Positions 1 to 7,675 are shown, counted from the stretch's first letter. The stretch is 17,715 nucleotides of DNA from Tardiphaga sp. (GCA_028290325.1 JAQGJY010000453.1:1-17715); one strand, 5' to 3'. The notes: generated by a model not told the origin, from the letters alone. Numbers and translations: made by a program.

Positions 1-212
1 ACGGCGTCGAGCATCCGATCTACGATATCTGGCTGACCGACTGCAAAGGTCCGGAGACGGCGGTCGTCTCGGCGCAGCCCGATGCACGGCCGGTGCCGAC
101 CGCGCAAAAGCGCCCGCCGCCGCCGAAACAGGCCCCGCGCCCGGCGCCGCAGCCCCAGCCGCAGGCCCAACCGCAGCCGCAACAGAATATCTTCCCGCCG
201 TTCGGACGGTGA
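1..212 (+). CDS. DUF2155 domain protein, C-terminal part only
   Basis: This is the 3' end of a gene that starts before the window. Read in the frame beginning at base 3, it gives about 69 residues and stops with TGA at 210-212. The first residues (GVEHPIYDIWLTDCKG) resemble the conserved end of the DUF2155 family, small predicted periplasmic proteins of alphaproteobacteria with no established biochemical role. The last 35 or so residues are low-complexity and rich in Pro and Gln, with PQ repeats, then end in NIFPPFGR. In related genomes I recall this gene lying next to aat, as here. It converges on aat with a gap of 98 bases that holds only a weak GC-rich hairpin without a T tract. The family call rests on a short fragment, and no function should be inferred beyond it. 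Confidence 0.72.
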   Translation, partial: GVEHPIYDIWLTDCKGPETAVVSAQPDARPVPTAQKRPPPPKQAPRPAPQPQPQAQPQPQQNIFPPFGR

Positions 213-310
213 GGACCCGATCGACCGGCCTCGTCCGAGGGTGATGGCCGGCTCCGGCCGCGGCTTTCGCGTCGTCAAACCGCGATGACGACCTTTGCCG
301 CCGGACCAAC

Positions 311-997
311 TCACCCGGGCTGATGCGCCGCGATGATATCGAGCGCCTGCGCGCCCGGAAAAATGCCGTCCACCCTGAAGTCAGTGAAATCGGCGATGCC
401 GGCCGTCAGCGCCTGGTCGAGCATGGCGCGGTAACGCGGACGCGGCACTTCGATCGCGCCGAACGAGCGCAGATGCTCGGTGACGAACTGCGTATCGAGC
501 AGCACGAATCCGCTGGCCAGCAGGCGCGCGACCAGATGCACCAGCGCGACCTTCGACGCATCGCGGCTGCGGTGAAACATGCTCTCGCCGAAAAACGCGC
601 GGCCGAGGCTGACGCCGTAAAGTCCGCCGACCAGATCGCCGCCGTCCCAAACCTCGACGCTATGGCAATGGCCGATCGCGTACAGCCCGGTATAGAGATC
701 GCGAATCCGGCGGTTGATCCACGTATCATCGCGGCCCGGCAGCGGCGAGGCGCAGCCGTCGATCACGGCGGCGAAATTGGTATCGACGCTGACGCGAAAC
801 CGATCCGACCGTACCGTGCGCGCCAGTCGCGAGGCGACGCGAAAGCCCTCCAGCGGGATGATGCCGCGCATTTCCGGCTCGACCCAGAACAGCGTCGGAT
901 CGTCGATGCTTTCGGCCATCGGAAAAATGCCGGCGGCATAGGCGCGCAACAGCACCTCCGGCGTGATCTCGGACGATGCATTGTCGCGCGCGCTCAT
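311..997 (-). CDS. aat: Leucyl/phenylalanyl-tRNA--protein transferase
   Basis: Cytoplasmic enzyme that moves Leu or Phe from aminoacyl-tRNA to the N-terminal Arg or Lys of a protein, marking it for ClpS/ClpAP degradation (bacterial N-end rule). The 228-residue product has the family hallmarks: ITPEVLLRAYAAGIFPMAE at 11-29, FWVEPEMRGIIP at 37-48, TWINRRIRDLY at 92-102, HCHSVEVW at 110-117, the core block GGLYGVSLGRAFFGESMF at 124-141 and DTQFVTEHLRSFGAIE at 168-183. Length is normal. I chose the ATG at 995-997 because homologues begin close to this point; an in-frame TTG five codons upstream is possible but no better supported. No clear Shine-Dalgarno sequence precedes it. It diverges from the DASS permease gene and converges on the DUF2155 gene, so it is probably monocistronic. 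Confidence 0.96.
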   Translation of the reverse strand: MSARDNASSEITPEVLLRAYAAGIFPMAESIDDPTLFWVEPEMRGIIPLEGFRVASRLARTVRSDRFRVSVDTNFAAVIDGCASPLPGRDDTWINRRIRDLYTGLYAIGHCHSVEVWDGGDLVGGLYGVSLGRAFFGESMFHRSRDASKVALVHLVARLLASGFVLLDTQFVTEHLRSFGAIEVPRPRYRAMLDQALTAGIADFTDFRVDGIFPGAQALDIIAAHQPG

Positions 998-1122
998 ACC
1001 CGACTTTAGCAAGGAAGCGCGGAGCCGGCGAGGGCAACCGCGCGAAACATTTCTTGCGTTTTGGCGGCCATGCTATTGAAATGGAACAAACGTCTTTACG
1101 AATTAGGGCAGGGGACAGACCG

Positions 1123-2586
1123 GTGGCGACATCAGGGCCGACGCAAATGTCGTGGAGGACTTTCGCCCCGCTGGGCGTTTGGCTTCTGCTCTATCTCATT
1201 CCTGTTCCGGCCGGCCTGACCACCAATCAGTGGCATTATTTCGCGGTGTTCGCGGCGGTGATCGCCGGCCTGATCCTCGAGTCGATGCCGGTCGCGGCGG
1301 TCGGACTGATCGGGCTCACCTTCGCGGGTGTGATGGGCTATGTCGAACCTGATCCGAACAAATCACTGCGCTGGATGCTCAGCGGATTTTCGGAAGGCAC
1401 GGTCTGGCTGATCGTCGGCGCGTTCGTGTTCTCGATCGGCTATCGCAAGAGCGGACTCGGTCGGCGCATCGCGCTGTTGCTGGTGCGCGGTCTTGGCCGC
1501 CGAACGATCGGTCTCGGTTACGCCGTCGCGTTCTCGGATGTCATTCTCGCGCCAGCGACGCCCTCGAACACCGCGCGCAGCGGCGGCACGATCTATCCGA
1601 TCGTCAGCAACATCCCGAAGATCTACGGTTCAGAACCCGGTCCCACCGCGGGCCGGATCGGCACCTACGTGATGTGGACCGCGTTCGCGACCACCGCCGT
1701 CACCAGCTCGCTGTTTGTGACGGCACTCGCGCCGAACGCCGCCGCGCTCGCGATCGCCAAGAAAATCTCCGGCGTGGAGATCGGCTGGTCGCAATGGTTC
1801 ATCGGCTTCGCCCCTTTGGGCATCCCGCTGCTGCTGCTGGTGCCGCTGCTCAGCTACATCGTTTGCAAACCGCAGGTGACGGAAAGCCCCGAGATCGTGG
1901 TCTGGAGCTCCAATGAATTGGCCGCCATGGGGCCGCTGTCGCGCAACGAATGGGTGATGGGCGTTCTCGTGCTGCTCGCGATGACGCTGTGGATCATCGG
2001 ATCGAATCCGAACATCAGCCTGCCCGGGCTCGGCTCCAATTTCATCAACGCGACGATGGTCGTGTTCGTCGTGATCTCGCTGATGCTGGTCACCGGCGTC
2101 ATCGATTTCGCCGACATCGTCGCCGAAAAAGCCGCGTGGGAAGTGTTCTTCTACTTCACGTCGCTGCTGACGCTGTCATCCGGGTTGAACGATATCGGAT
2201 TCATCAAGTGGGTCGCCGAGGGCTATGCCAAGCCGCTGGCCGGCCTGTCGCCGACGCTGGGGATGATCCTGCTGGTCTCGTTCTTCTTCTGGATCCACTA
2301 TTTCTTTTCCAGCATCACGGCGCACGCCGCCGCCGTGCTGCCGGTCGTGCTGGCCGTCGGCAGCGGCATTCCCGGCCTGTCGCTTCCGACGCTGACGCTG
2401 CTGTGCGTCTATTCGCTGGGGTTGATGGGTGTGATCTCCCCCTACGCCACCGGGCCCGCGCCGATGTATTACGGCAGCGGCTATATCGGCAAACGCGACT
2501 TCTGGAAGTTCGGCCTGATCTTCGGGCTGGTCTATTTCGTCGGGCTTCTGGTGATCGTGCTGCCGTGGCTGGCTCTGATCTCCTGA
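1123..2586 (+). CDS. DASS/CitT-type anion permease (SLC13 family)
   Basis: Inner-membrane transporter predicted to carry di- or tricarboxylates or a related anion. The product has about a dozen hydrophobic segments over 487 residues, a normal length. The first DASS SNT motif is at residues 148-150 within APATPSNTARSGGT, and the pseudo-symmetric second site appears as SIT at 397-399 within FFSSITAHAAA. YATGPAPMYYGSGYI at 441-455 is typical of the CitT/2-oxoglutarate-malate translocator branch. Substrate cannot be read from sequence. The start is uncertain: GTG at 1123 has a purine-rich AGGGGA stretch upstream, ATG 1081 gives 14 extra residues but lacks a ribosome binding site, and ATG 1147 gives a shorter protein. 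A loose promoter-like pair (TTGAAA at 1076, TACGAA at 1097) would favour the GTG but has short spacing. It diverges from aat. Confidence 0.88.
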   Translation: MATSGPTQMSWRTFAPLGVWLLLYLIPVPAGLTTNQWHYFAVFAAVIAGLILESMPVAAVGLIGLTFAGVMGYVEPDPNKSLRWMLSGFSEGTVWLIVGAFVFSIGYRKSGLGRRIALLLVRGLGRRTIGLGYAVAFSDVILAPATPSNTARSGGTIYPIVSNIPKIYGSEPGPTAGRIGTYVMWTAFATTAVTSSLFVTALAPNAAALAIAKKISGVEIGWSQWFIGFAPLGIPLLLLVPLLSYIVCKPQVTESPEIVVWSSNELAAMGPLSRNEWVMGVLVLLAMTLWIIGSNPNISLPGLGSNFINATMVVFVVISLMLVTGVIDFADIVAEKAAWEVFFYFTSLLTLSSGLNDIGFIKWVAEGYAKPLAGLSPTLGMILLVSFFFWIHYFFSSITAHAAAVLPVVLAVGSGIPGLSLPTLTLLCVYSLGLMGVISPYATGPAPMYYGSGYIGKRDFWKFGLIFGLVYFVGLLVIVLPWLALIS

Positions 2587-2596
2587 CAGAGATCAG
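2575..2596 (+). terminator. Hairpin spanning the permease stop codon, possible weak terminator
   Basis: CTGATCTC at 2575-2582 and GAGATCAG at 2589-2596 form a perfect 8-base-pair inverted repeat with a 6-base loop that contains the TGA stop. There is no T tract after it, so it is not a classical intrinsic terminator. It may stabilise the 3' end of the permease transcript or assist a factor-dependent stop before the convergent kinase gene. Confidence 0.35.
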
Positions 2597-2630
2597 GCTG
2601 GAGTGTGCAGGTGGATCGCTGGGAGGGACG

Positions 2631-2675
2631 ATGGACCCTCAGGTCTTGCTTGAATTGAAGCGGGTCAAGCTCTAG
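2631..2675 (+). CDS. Possible 14-codon small ORF with strong SD
   Basis: ATG at 2631 opens a 14-residue frame (MDPQVLLELKRVKL) ending in TAG at 2673-2675. It is preceded by GGGAGGG at 2621-2627, with core GGAGG four bases from the ATG, one of the best Shine-Dalgarno sequences in the window. It lies 44 bases downstream of the permease stop. Its stop shares the palindromic CTAG with the TAG of the convergent REC-HisKA_2 kinase. It could be a real small protein translated from permease read-through, or a chance match in GC-rich DNA. No family is recognised and no promoter of its own is evident. Confidence 0.2.
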   Translation: MDPQVLLELKRVKL

Positions 2676-3760
2676 CCGGCGACGCTCGCGGGTTGCGCCG
2701 GCGCCGACTTGGCGCAGCGGAAGGTCAGCACGATCCGTGTGCCGCTGTGATCAGGATCGCGTTCGACGGTCGCGTCGAGCTTGTTGGCCATCGCGTTGAC
2801 GATGCGCTGACCCATGCCGGTGGAGCGCGGGTCGATCTTGACGTTCAAGCCGACGCCGTCGTCGGTGATGGTGAGCCGGAAGTCATCGCCCTGCGTCGTC
2901 AAATTGACGTGGATCGGGCCGGCTCCGTCGGGATAGGCGTATTTCACCGCGTTCATCACCAACTCGTTGACGATGATGCCGATCGCCACCGCGCGATCGG
3001 GGTCGATCTCGACGGGAGCAGCCTTCAGGGTCAGCCGCGACATGCGGTTGCCTTCGGCGGAACGCCGCAGGTCCTCAAGCAACGCCTCAAGATACTGATT
3101 CAGCAGCACGCTGTTGAGATCGTGCGATGTGTAGAGCCGGCGATGCACCTGGGCGACGGCGGCAACGCGGCCCATCGCATTGGTCAACGCCGCCTTGACG
3201 TCCTCCTGCGCGGCCGAGTTGGCTTGCAGATGCAGCAGCGACGCGATGATCTGCAGCGAATTGCCGACGCGGTGATTGACCTCGCGCAGCAGCATCTCGC
3301 GCTCCGCGGCCAACGCGGCGAAGCGGTCGCGCGAGGCGTGGACCTCGGCCTCGGCCTCGTTGCGCGCCTTGCGGATCAGCGCCTGCTTGATCGCGCCGTC
3401 GATCGCCTGATGCATCTGCGGCAGAAATTCGCCCTGCGCGTCCTTGACCAGATAATCGGCCGCGCCGGCCTTCAAGGCGGTGATGGCGATCTGGCTGTCC
3501 TGCGACGCCGTCACGAACACGACCGGCGGCGCGCCGGGGATCGCCATGATGCGCTCCAGCGTTTCCAGCCCGTCAAGGCCGGGCATGTGTTGGTCGAGCG
3601 CGATGACGTCGATGCCGCCGCGCGCGAGCCGCGCCAGTCCGGCTTCGCCGTCGGCGGCGTGCTCGACGGCATAGCCGAGCTTCGTCAGCCCGCGTTGCAC
3701 CAGCCGGGCCAGACCGGCATCGTCCTCAACATAGAGCAGCGTGGGCGGTGTCGTGGTCAT
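2672..3760 (-). CDS. Receiver-HisKA_2 histidine kinase (REC at N-terminus)
   Basis: Cytoplasmic signalling protein of 362 residues with no membrane segment. Residues 7-122 form a receiver domain: acidic pocket E12-D13-D14, phospho-acceptor D56 in IALDQHMPG, T84 and K107. A coiled-coil-like linker (about 125-158) leads to a HisKA_2 dimerisation domain with candidate phospho-His H163 in REVNHRVGNSLQ. An HATPase_c domain follows, with N box NELVMNAVKYAYP at 265-277 and G1 box DDGVGL at 300-305. HisKA_2 kinases are common in alphaproteobacteria and often feed general-stress or light-response pathways. Its ATG overlaps the stop of the upstream single-domain receiver by four bases, so translation is probably coupled. 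A receiver at the N-terminus suggests that this kinase is controlled by phosphotransfer rather than by a sensory domain. The last residues (SAPAQPASVAG) are a disordered tail. Confidence 0.93.
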   Translation of the reverse strand: MTTTPPTLLYVEDDAGLARLVQRGLTKLGYAVEHAADGEAGLARLARGGIDVIALDQHMPGLDGLETLERIMAIPGAPPVVFVTASQDSQIAITALKAGAADYLVKDAQGEFLPQMHQAIDGAIKQALIRKARNEAEAEVHASRDRFAALAAEREMLLREVNHRVGNSLQIIASLLHLQANSAAQEDVKAALTNAMGRVAAVAQVHRRLYTSHDLNSVLLNQYLEALLEDLRRSAEGNRMSRLTLKAAPVEIDPDRAVAIGIIVNELVMNAVKYAYPDGAGPIHVNLTTQGDDFRLTITDDGVGLNVKIDPRSTGMGQRIVNAMANKLDATVERDPDHSGTRIVLTFRCAKSAPAQPASVAG

Positions 3761-4197
3761 GAATTAACTTGCGGCACCTGAATGACGGAAAAGAAGAGGC
3801 CGAGCTGGCGAATCGCGTTGGCGAAACTTTCGTAGTTCACGGGCTTGGTGATGTACACATTACAGCCCAGTTCATAGCACCGTTTAATTTCCTGCGCGTC
3901 ATCCGTGGTGGTCAGCACCACGACCGGCGCGGACTTCAGATACTGATTTTCCTTCACGCGGCGCAAGATGTCGATGCCCGTCGTGTCCGGCAGGTTGAGA
4001 TCCAGCAGGATCAGCAGGGCGTTGCCCTTGTGATCGATGCCACTGCCGTCGGCGCCGAAAAGGTAATTGAGGGCGTCGGTACCGTTGGTGAACGGCTTGA
4101 TCTCGTTGTTGACGCCGGAGCGGCGGATGTTGCGTTCGATCAGACGGGCGTGGCCTTCGTCGTCCTCGATCATGATGATGGTGACGGGATTGCTCAT
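3757..4197 (-). CDS. Single-domain response regulator (Rcp1-like receiver)
   Basis: A 146-residue protein that is essentially only a CheY-like receiver: acidic residues E11-D12-D13, phospho-acceptor D66 in LILLDLNLPD, T96/T97 and K118 in YITKPVNYESF. The extended loop near residues 48-60 and the LDLNLPDTTGIDILRRVKE block resemble the Rcp1-like receivers that pair with bacteriophytochrome-type kinases. No output domain is present, so it should act as a phosphate shuttle or by protein-protein contact. It overlaps the CHASE3 kinase gene upstream by four bases and the REC-HisKA_2 kinase gene downstream by four bases, both as ATGA. The simplest inference is that it is phosphorylated by the CHASE3 kinase, but this is not shown by sequence. 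Confidence 0.93.
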   Translation of the reverse strand: MSNPVTIIMIEDDEGHARLIERNIRRSGVNNEIKPFTNGTDALNYLFGADGSGIDHKGNALLILLDLNLPDTTGIDILRRVKENQYLKSAPVVVLTTTDDAQEIKRCYELGCNVYITKPVNYESFANAIRQLGLFFSVIQVPQVNS

Positions 4198-5732
4198 TCG
4201 ACTTTGCCTCGGTTACTGAGAGTCCACTTGGCGGGCAGCGTGATCGTGAAAGTGCTGCCTTCGTTGAGTTTCGACGATACCGAGATGGTGCCGCCGAGTC
4301 GGCGCACCAGGGCGCGGACATGGGCAAGGCCGATGCCTTGGCCTTGGCGGTCCTGCGTCCCGGCCCGTCGAAACAAATCGAAAATGCGCTGGTGGTCTTG
4401 CGGGTCAATGCCGCGACCGTTGTCCGCGACCTCGAATATCGCGAAGCCGAGCTTCATCTTGCCGCGTATGGTGATCTCGCCCGGCACGCCGGTCTTGAGA
4501 TATTTCAGCGCGTTGTCGATCAGGTTGCCGAAAATCTGCTCCAGCGCCAGACGATCGCTGACGAGCGTCGGCAACGGCTCGACTCGAATCGTCGATTCGG
4601 TTTCGGCGGCCTGATGCGCCACGGTCGCGGCGATCCCCTCGATCAATTCACGGCTGTTGATCTCGACCGGCTTGAACTCGCGGCGGCCCTCGCGCGTGAG
4701 ATTGAGGATGGCGCTGATGAGGCGGTCCATCTTGCCGATCGACGATTTGATGAAGCCCAGCGCTTCGCTGAAATCCTGCAAAAGCTGTTTGTCCGGGCCA
4801 TGCAGGCCGAGATCGTCGGCGTCAGCGGTGGCCGACGCGGAGAGCACCGGCGTCTCGGACGCTTCGGCTTTGCTGAGCGTGGCGATGCGCTTGAAGATAT
4901 CGTCGCGCAACTCCTGCAACTCGCTGGTGAAGCCCATGATATTGACCAGCGGCGAGCGCAGGTCGTGGCTGACTATGTAGGCGAAGCGCTGGATTTCCTC
5001 GTTGGCTTCGCGCAGGTCGGCGGTGCGCTCCTCAATCGTTGCCTCCAGATTGAGGTTGTTGTCGCGCAGTCTGGCTTCGGCGGCGTCGCGCTCGCCGGCG
5101 GAGCGTCGGATCAGCAACATTGAGACGATGGCGAGCAGGATCACCAGCGCGCTGCCGGCGATGGTGACGAACGACGCCATCTCCTGCGTGCGGTCGGCCT
5201 TCTTCGTCCGCAGATCGAGCAGGCGATCTTCCTCCGCCCGCATCGCGTTGGAGATATCGCGAATGTCGCGCACGGCATCGCTGGCGCCGGCCTGGCGCAG
5301 CATCGCGACGCCACCGGCCGGGTCGTCGTTCTTCACAAATTCGACGGCGCGGGCAAATTCGGTGAGACGCTGCTCGATCGCCTCGCTCAGCTTGGCGCTA
5401 TTGGCGACCTGCACCGGATTGTCGTTGGTGAGGTCGCGCAGTTTTGTCATGCCGGGCCGGATCGACGCCACGGCGGTATCGTGCTCGGTCAGGAATTGCG
5501 GCGTTCCGATCAGGAGATAAGCGCGCGCCGCGCTTTCGGCGCGGCGGATATCGAGCAGCAGCGTCGCCAGTTGATTCTCGACTTCGACGGTGTGAACGAC
5601 GCGGCTGCTGGCCTCGCGCGCCTGATTGACCAGAACGACCGACGTCGTCGAAATCGCGACGAGCACAAGAAACCCGACGGTCAGCAGGATGATCTGGCCG
5701 ATCGCGCGGCGGCGGAGGCCTTCGGCTGTCAT
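4194..5732 (-). CDS. CHASE3-domain transmembrane sensor histidine kinase
   Basis: Inner-membrane sensor kinase of 512 residues. TM1 lies at about 12-34. The periplasmic helical CHASE3-like region at about 38-182 includes LLLDIRRAESAARAYLLIGT at 58-77. TM2 is at about 188-208, then a coiled coil (LRDNNLNLEATIEERTADLR, about 222-241). The HisKA H box is FAYIVSHDLRSPLVN, with H256. HATPase_c shows N box NLIDNALKY at 403-411, ADNGRGI at 436-442 and GQGIGLAHVRALVRRLGG at 464-481. The loop between the two HisKA helices is about 35 residues longer than usual (roughly 280-318, rich in Ala, Ser and Asp). I start at ATG 5730-5732, 13 bases after accC; a longer frame would overlap accC and adds an Arg-rich stretch of unlikely coding value. 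The ligand sensed is unknown. Confidence 0.92.
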   Translation of the reverse strand: MTAEGLRRRAIGQIILLTVGFLVLVAISTTSVVLVNQAREASSRVVHTVEVENQLATLLLDIRRAESAARAYLLIGTPQFLTEHDTAVASIRPGMTKLRDLTNDNPVQVANSAKLSEAIEQRLTEFARAVEFVKNDDPAGGVAMLRQAGASDAVRDIRDISNAMRAEEDRLLDLRTKKADRTQEMASFVTIAGSALVILLAIVSMLLIRRSAGERDAAEARLRDNNLNLEATIEERTADLREANEEIQRFAYIVSHDLRSPLVNIMGFTSELQELRDDIFKRIATLSKAEASETPVLSASATADADDLGLHGPDKQLLQDFSEALGFIKSSIGKMDRLISAILNLTREGRREFKPVEINSRELIEGIAATVAHQAAETESTIRVEPLPTLVSDRLALEQIFGNLIDNALKYLKTGVPGEITIRGKMKLGFAIFEVADNGRGIDPQDHQRIFDLFRRAGTQDRQGQGIGLAHVRALVRRLGGTISVSSKLNEGSTFTITLPAKWTLSNRGKVE

Positions 5733-5745
5733 GGCTGGATGCCCA

Positions 5746-7140
5746 TCAGGTCGCCGCCGCCTTCGGGGGCGACGTTGCGGGCGACTTGCCATCGCCGGCC
5801 GCGATTTTGGCCAGATACTGTTCGAGCCAGTGGATGTGATAGTCGCCTTCGATGATGTCCGGCTCGCGCACCAGATTGCGGAACAGCGGCAGCGTGGTTT
5901 CGATGCCTTCCACCACCATCTCGTCGAGCGCGCGGCGCAGGCGCATCAGACACTCGGCGCGGGTCTTGCCATGGACGATCAGTTTGCCGACCAGCGAGTC
6001 GTAATAAGGCGGGATGACGTAGCCCTGATAGACGGCGGAATCGATGCGGACGCCGAGCCCGCCGGGCGGATGATATTGCAGGATCTTGCCAGGCGAGGGC
6101 CGGAAGGTCGCGGGATTTTCGGCATTGACGCGGCATTCGATGGCGTGGCCGGTGATGACGACGTCGTCCTGCGTGCAGGGCAGGTCGCCGCCGGCGGCGA
6201 CGCGGATCTGTTCGAGCACCAGATCGATGCCGGTGATCATCTCGGTGACCGGATGCTCGACCTGAATGCGCGTGTTCATCTCGATGAAATAGAACTCGCC
6301 ATCCTCATAGAGGAATTCGATGGTGCCGACGCCGAGATAGTGCATCTCCTGCATGGCCTTGGCGCAAGTCGCGCCGATCCTCGCGCGCGCCTCGGCCGAC
6401 AGGATCGGTGACGGGCCTTCTTCCCACACCTTCTGATGGCGGCGTTGCAGCGAGCAGTCGCGCTCGCCGAGATGGATCGCGCCGCCACGGCCATCGCCGA
6501 GCACCTGAATCTCGATGTGGCGCGGTTTCTGCAAATACTTTTCGAGATAGACCGATGCGTCGCCAAAGGCGGCCTTGGCTTCGGTCGCGGCGGTGGACAG
6601 CGCCAGCATCAGATCGGCTTCGGTCTCGGCGACCTTCATGCCGCGTCCGCCGCCGCCGGAGGCCGCCTTCACCAGAACCGGAAAGCCGATGTCGCGGGCG
6701 ATCGCCATCGCGTCGTCCTCGGGGCCGACGCCGCCCTCGGAGCCCGGCACAACCGGGATGCCGAGCCGTTTGGCGGTTTTCTTGGCTTCGATCTTGTCGC
6801 CCATCAGCCGGATATGTTCGGCCTTCGGGCCGATGAAATGCAGATTGTGCTCGTCGAGAATTTCAGCGAAGCGGGCATTCTCCGATAGAAAACCGTAACC
6901 GGGATGCACGGCATCGGCGCCCGTGATCTCGCAGGCCGCGAGCAAGGCGGGAATGTTGAGATAGCTGTCCTTCGACGGCGGCGGCCCGATGCAGACGCTT
7001 TCATCGGCGAGGCGGACATGCATCGCGTCGGCGTCGGCGGTGGAATGCACCGCCACGGTCGCGATACCGAGCTCCTTGCAGGCGCGCAGGATGCGCAGGG
7101 CAATCTCACCGCGATTGGCTATGAGGATTTTATCGAACAT
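5746..7140 (-). CDS. accC: Acetyl-CoA carboxylase, biotin carboxylase subunit
   Basis: ATP-dependent carboxylation of biotin on AccB, the first half-reaction of malonyl-CoA formation for fatty acid synthesis; cytoplasmic. The 464-residue protein has the carboxylase N-terminal domain MFDKILIANRGEIALRI, HPGYGFLSENA at 79-89, and an ATP-grasp domain with K116 (GDKIEAKK) and the Gly-rich loop SGGGGRGMKV at 161-170. Active-site blocks RRHQKVWEEGPSP at 233-245 and EMNTRIQVEHPVTE at 287-300 are intact, and the biotin-carboxylase C-terminal domain (AIECRVNAENP) follows. The tail beyond about residue 446 is low-complexity and makes the protein some 10-15 residues longer than E. coli AccC. ATG 7138-7140 overlaps the accB TAA by one base, indicating coupled translation. 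The CHASE3 kinase gene follows after 13 bases. Confidence 0.97.
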   Translation of the reverse strand: MFDKILIANRGEIALRILRACKELGIATVAVHSTADADAMHVRLADESVCIGPPPSKDSYLNIPALLAACEITGADAVHPGYGFLSENARFAEILDEHNLHFIGPKAEHIRLMGDKIEAKKTAKRLGIPVVPGSEGGVGPEDDAMAIARDIGFPVLVKAASGGGGRGMKVAETEADLMLALSTAATEAKAAFGDASVYLEKYLQKPRHIEIQVLGDGRGGAIHLGERDCSLQRRHQKVWEEGPSPILSAEARARIGATCAKAMQEMHYLGVGTIEFLYEDGEFYFIEMNTRIQVEHPVTEMITGIDLVLEQIRVAAGGDLPCTQDDVVITGHAIECRVNAENPATFRPSPGKILQYHPPGGLGVRIDSAVYQGYVIPPYYDSLVGKLIVHGKTRAECLMRLRRALDEMVVEGIETTLPLFRNLVREPDIIEGDYHIHWLEQYLAKIAAGDGKSPATSPPKAAAT

Positions 7141-7637
7141 TATTCGATCACGATCAGCGGCTCGCCATATTCGACCGGCTGGCCGTCCTCGACGAGAATC
7201 TGCGTCACCGTGCCGGCGCGCGGCGACGGAATCTGGTTCATGGTCTTCATCGCCTCGATGATGACCAATGTGTCGCCGACCTTCACCTTGCTGCCGACAT
7301 CGACGAACGGCTTGGCGCCGGGTTGCGACGCCCAATAGACCGTCCCGACCATCGGCGATGGCACCATGCCCGGATGCTTGGCGACATCGGTGGGCGCGGC
7401 GGCGGCGGCGGCCGCGCCGGCAGCTGGCGCGTAGCCCGCCGGCATCGCGGCCGCGATGCTGACATTGCGCGCGACCCGCACCCGCAGGCCGGACCGCTCG
7501 ATCTCGATCTCGGTCAGTTTGGTTTCGTCGAGCAAGTTCGCGAGTTCGCGGATCAGCACGCTGTCGGCACTGGCCGGCTCGCTCGTCGTCTCTGTCATGT
7601 GTTTGGCTTTTGAAGCGTCGTCAGGCTGGCGGGCCAT
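7140..7637 (-). CDS. accB: Acetyl-CoA carboxylase biotin carboxyl carrier protein
   Basis: Carries the biotin that shuttles carboxyl groups between biotin carboxylase and carboxyltransferase. The 165-residue product has a helical N-terminal segment (LIRELANLLDETKLTEIEIERSG, about 28-50), an Ala/Pro-rich flexible linker (about 61-86) and a biotinyl domain at about 90-165. The biotin acceptor is K131 in EAMKTMNQI, the variant common in rhizobial AccB in place of the E. coli EAMKMMN form. The start is the ATG at 7635-7637 (MARQPDD), which matches remembered homologues; an ATG 13 codons further in is the alternative, and the longer frame upstream has no family support. It lies 38 bases after aroQ and overlaps accC by one base, giving the aroQ-accB-accC order often seen in alphaproteobacteria. 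Confidence 0.96.
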   Translation of the reverse strand: MARQPDDASKAKHMTETTSEPASADSVLIRELANLLDETKLTEIEIERSGLRVRVARNVSIAAAMPAGYAPAAGAAAAAAAPTDVAKHPGMVPSPMVGTVYWASQPGAKPFVDVGSKVKVGDTLVIIEAMKTMNQIPSPRAGTVTQILVEDGQPVEYGEPLIVIE

Positions 7638-7675
7638 GGCTGATCCGAACTGTTCTGAGGGAAACAAGCGGTGCG

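Noticed and set aside
246..259. GC-rich hairpin (GGCCG/CGGCC) between the DUF2155 gene and aat
   Set aside because: Only a 5-base-pair stem and no T tract; not distinguishable from background in this GC-rich DNA.
323..1009. Long plus-strand open frame opposite aat
   Set aside because: An Arg/Ala-rich mirror frame produced by GC-rich third positions; the minus-strand Aat has full family motifs.
998..1080. Search for a promoter and leader of aat in the divergent gap
   Set aside because: Only scattered partial matches to -35/-10 elements with wrong spacing were found.
2693..3781. Open frame of 362 codons opposite the REC-HisKA_2 kinase
   Set aside because: Equal in length to the real gene but of shadow composition (Arg, Asp, His, Gln) with no domain signal.
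5733..5792. Twenty-codon N-terminal extension of the CHASE3 kinase
   Set aside because: Lies inside accC and encodes an Arg/Pro-rich stretch; the ATG at 5732 puts TM1 near the N-terminus as expected.
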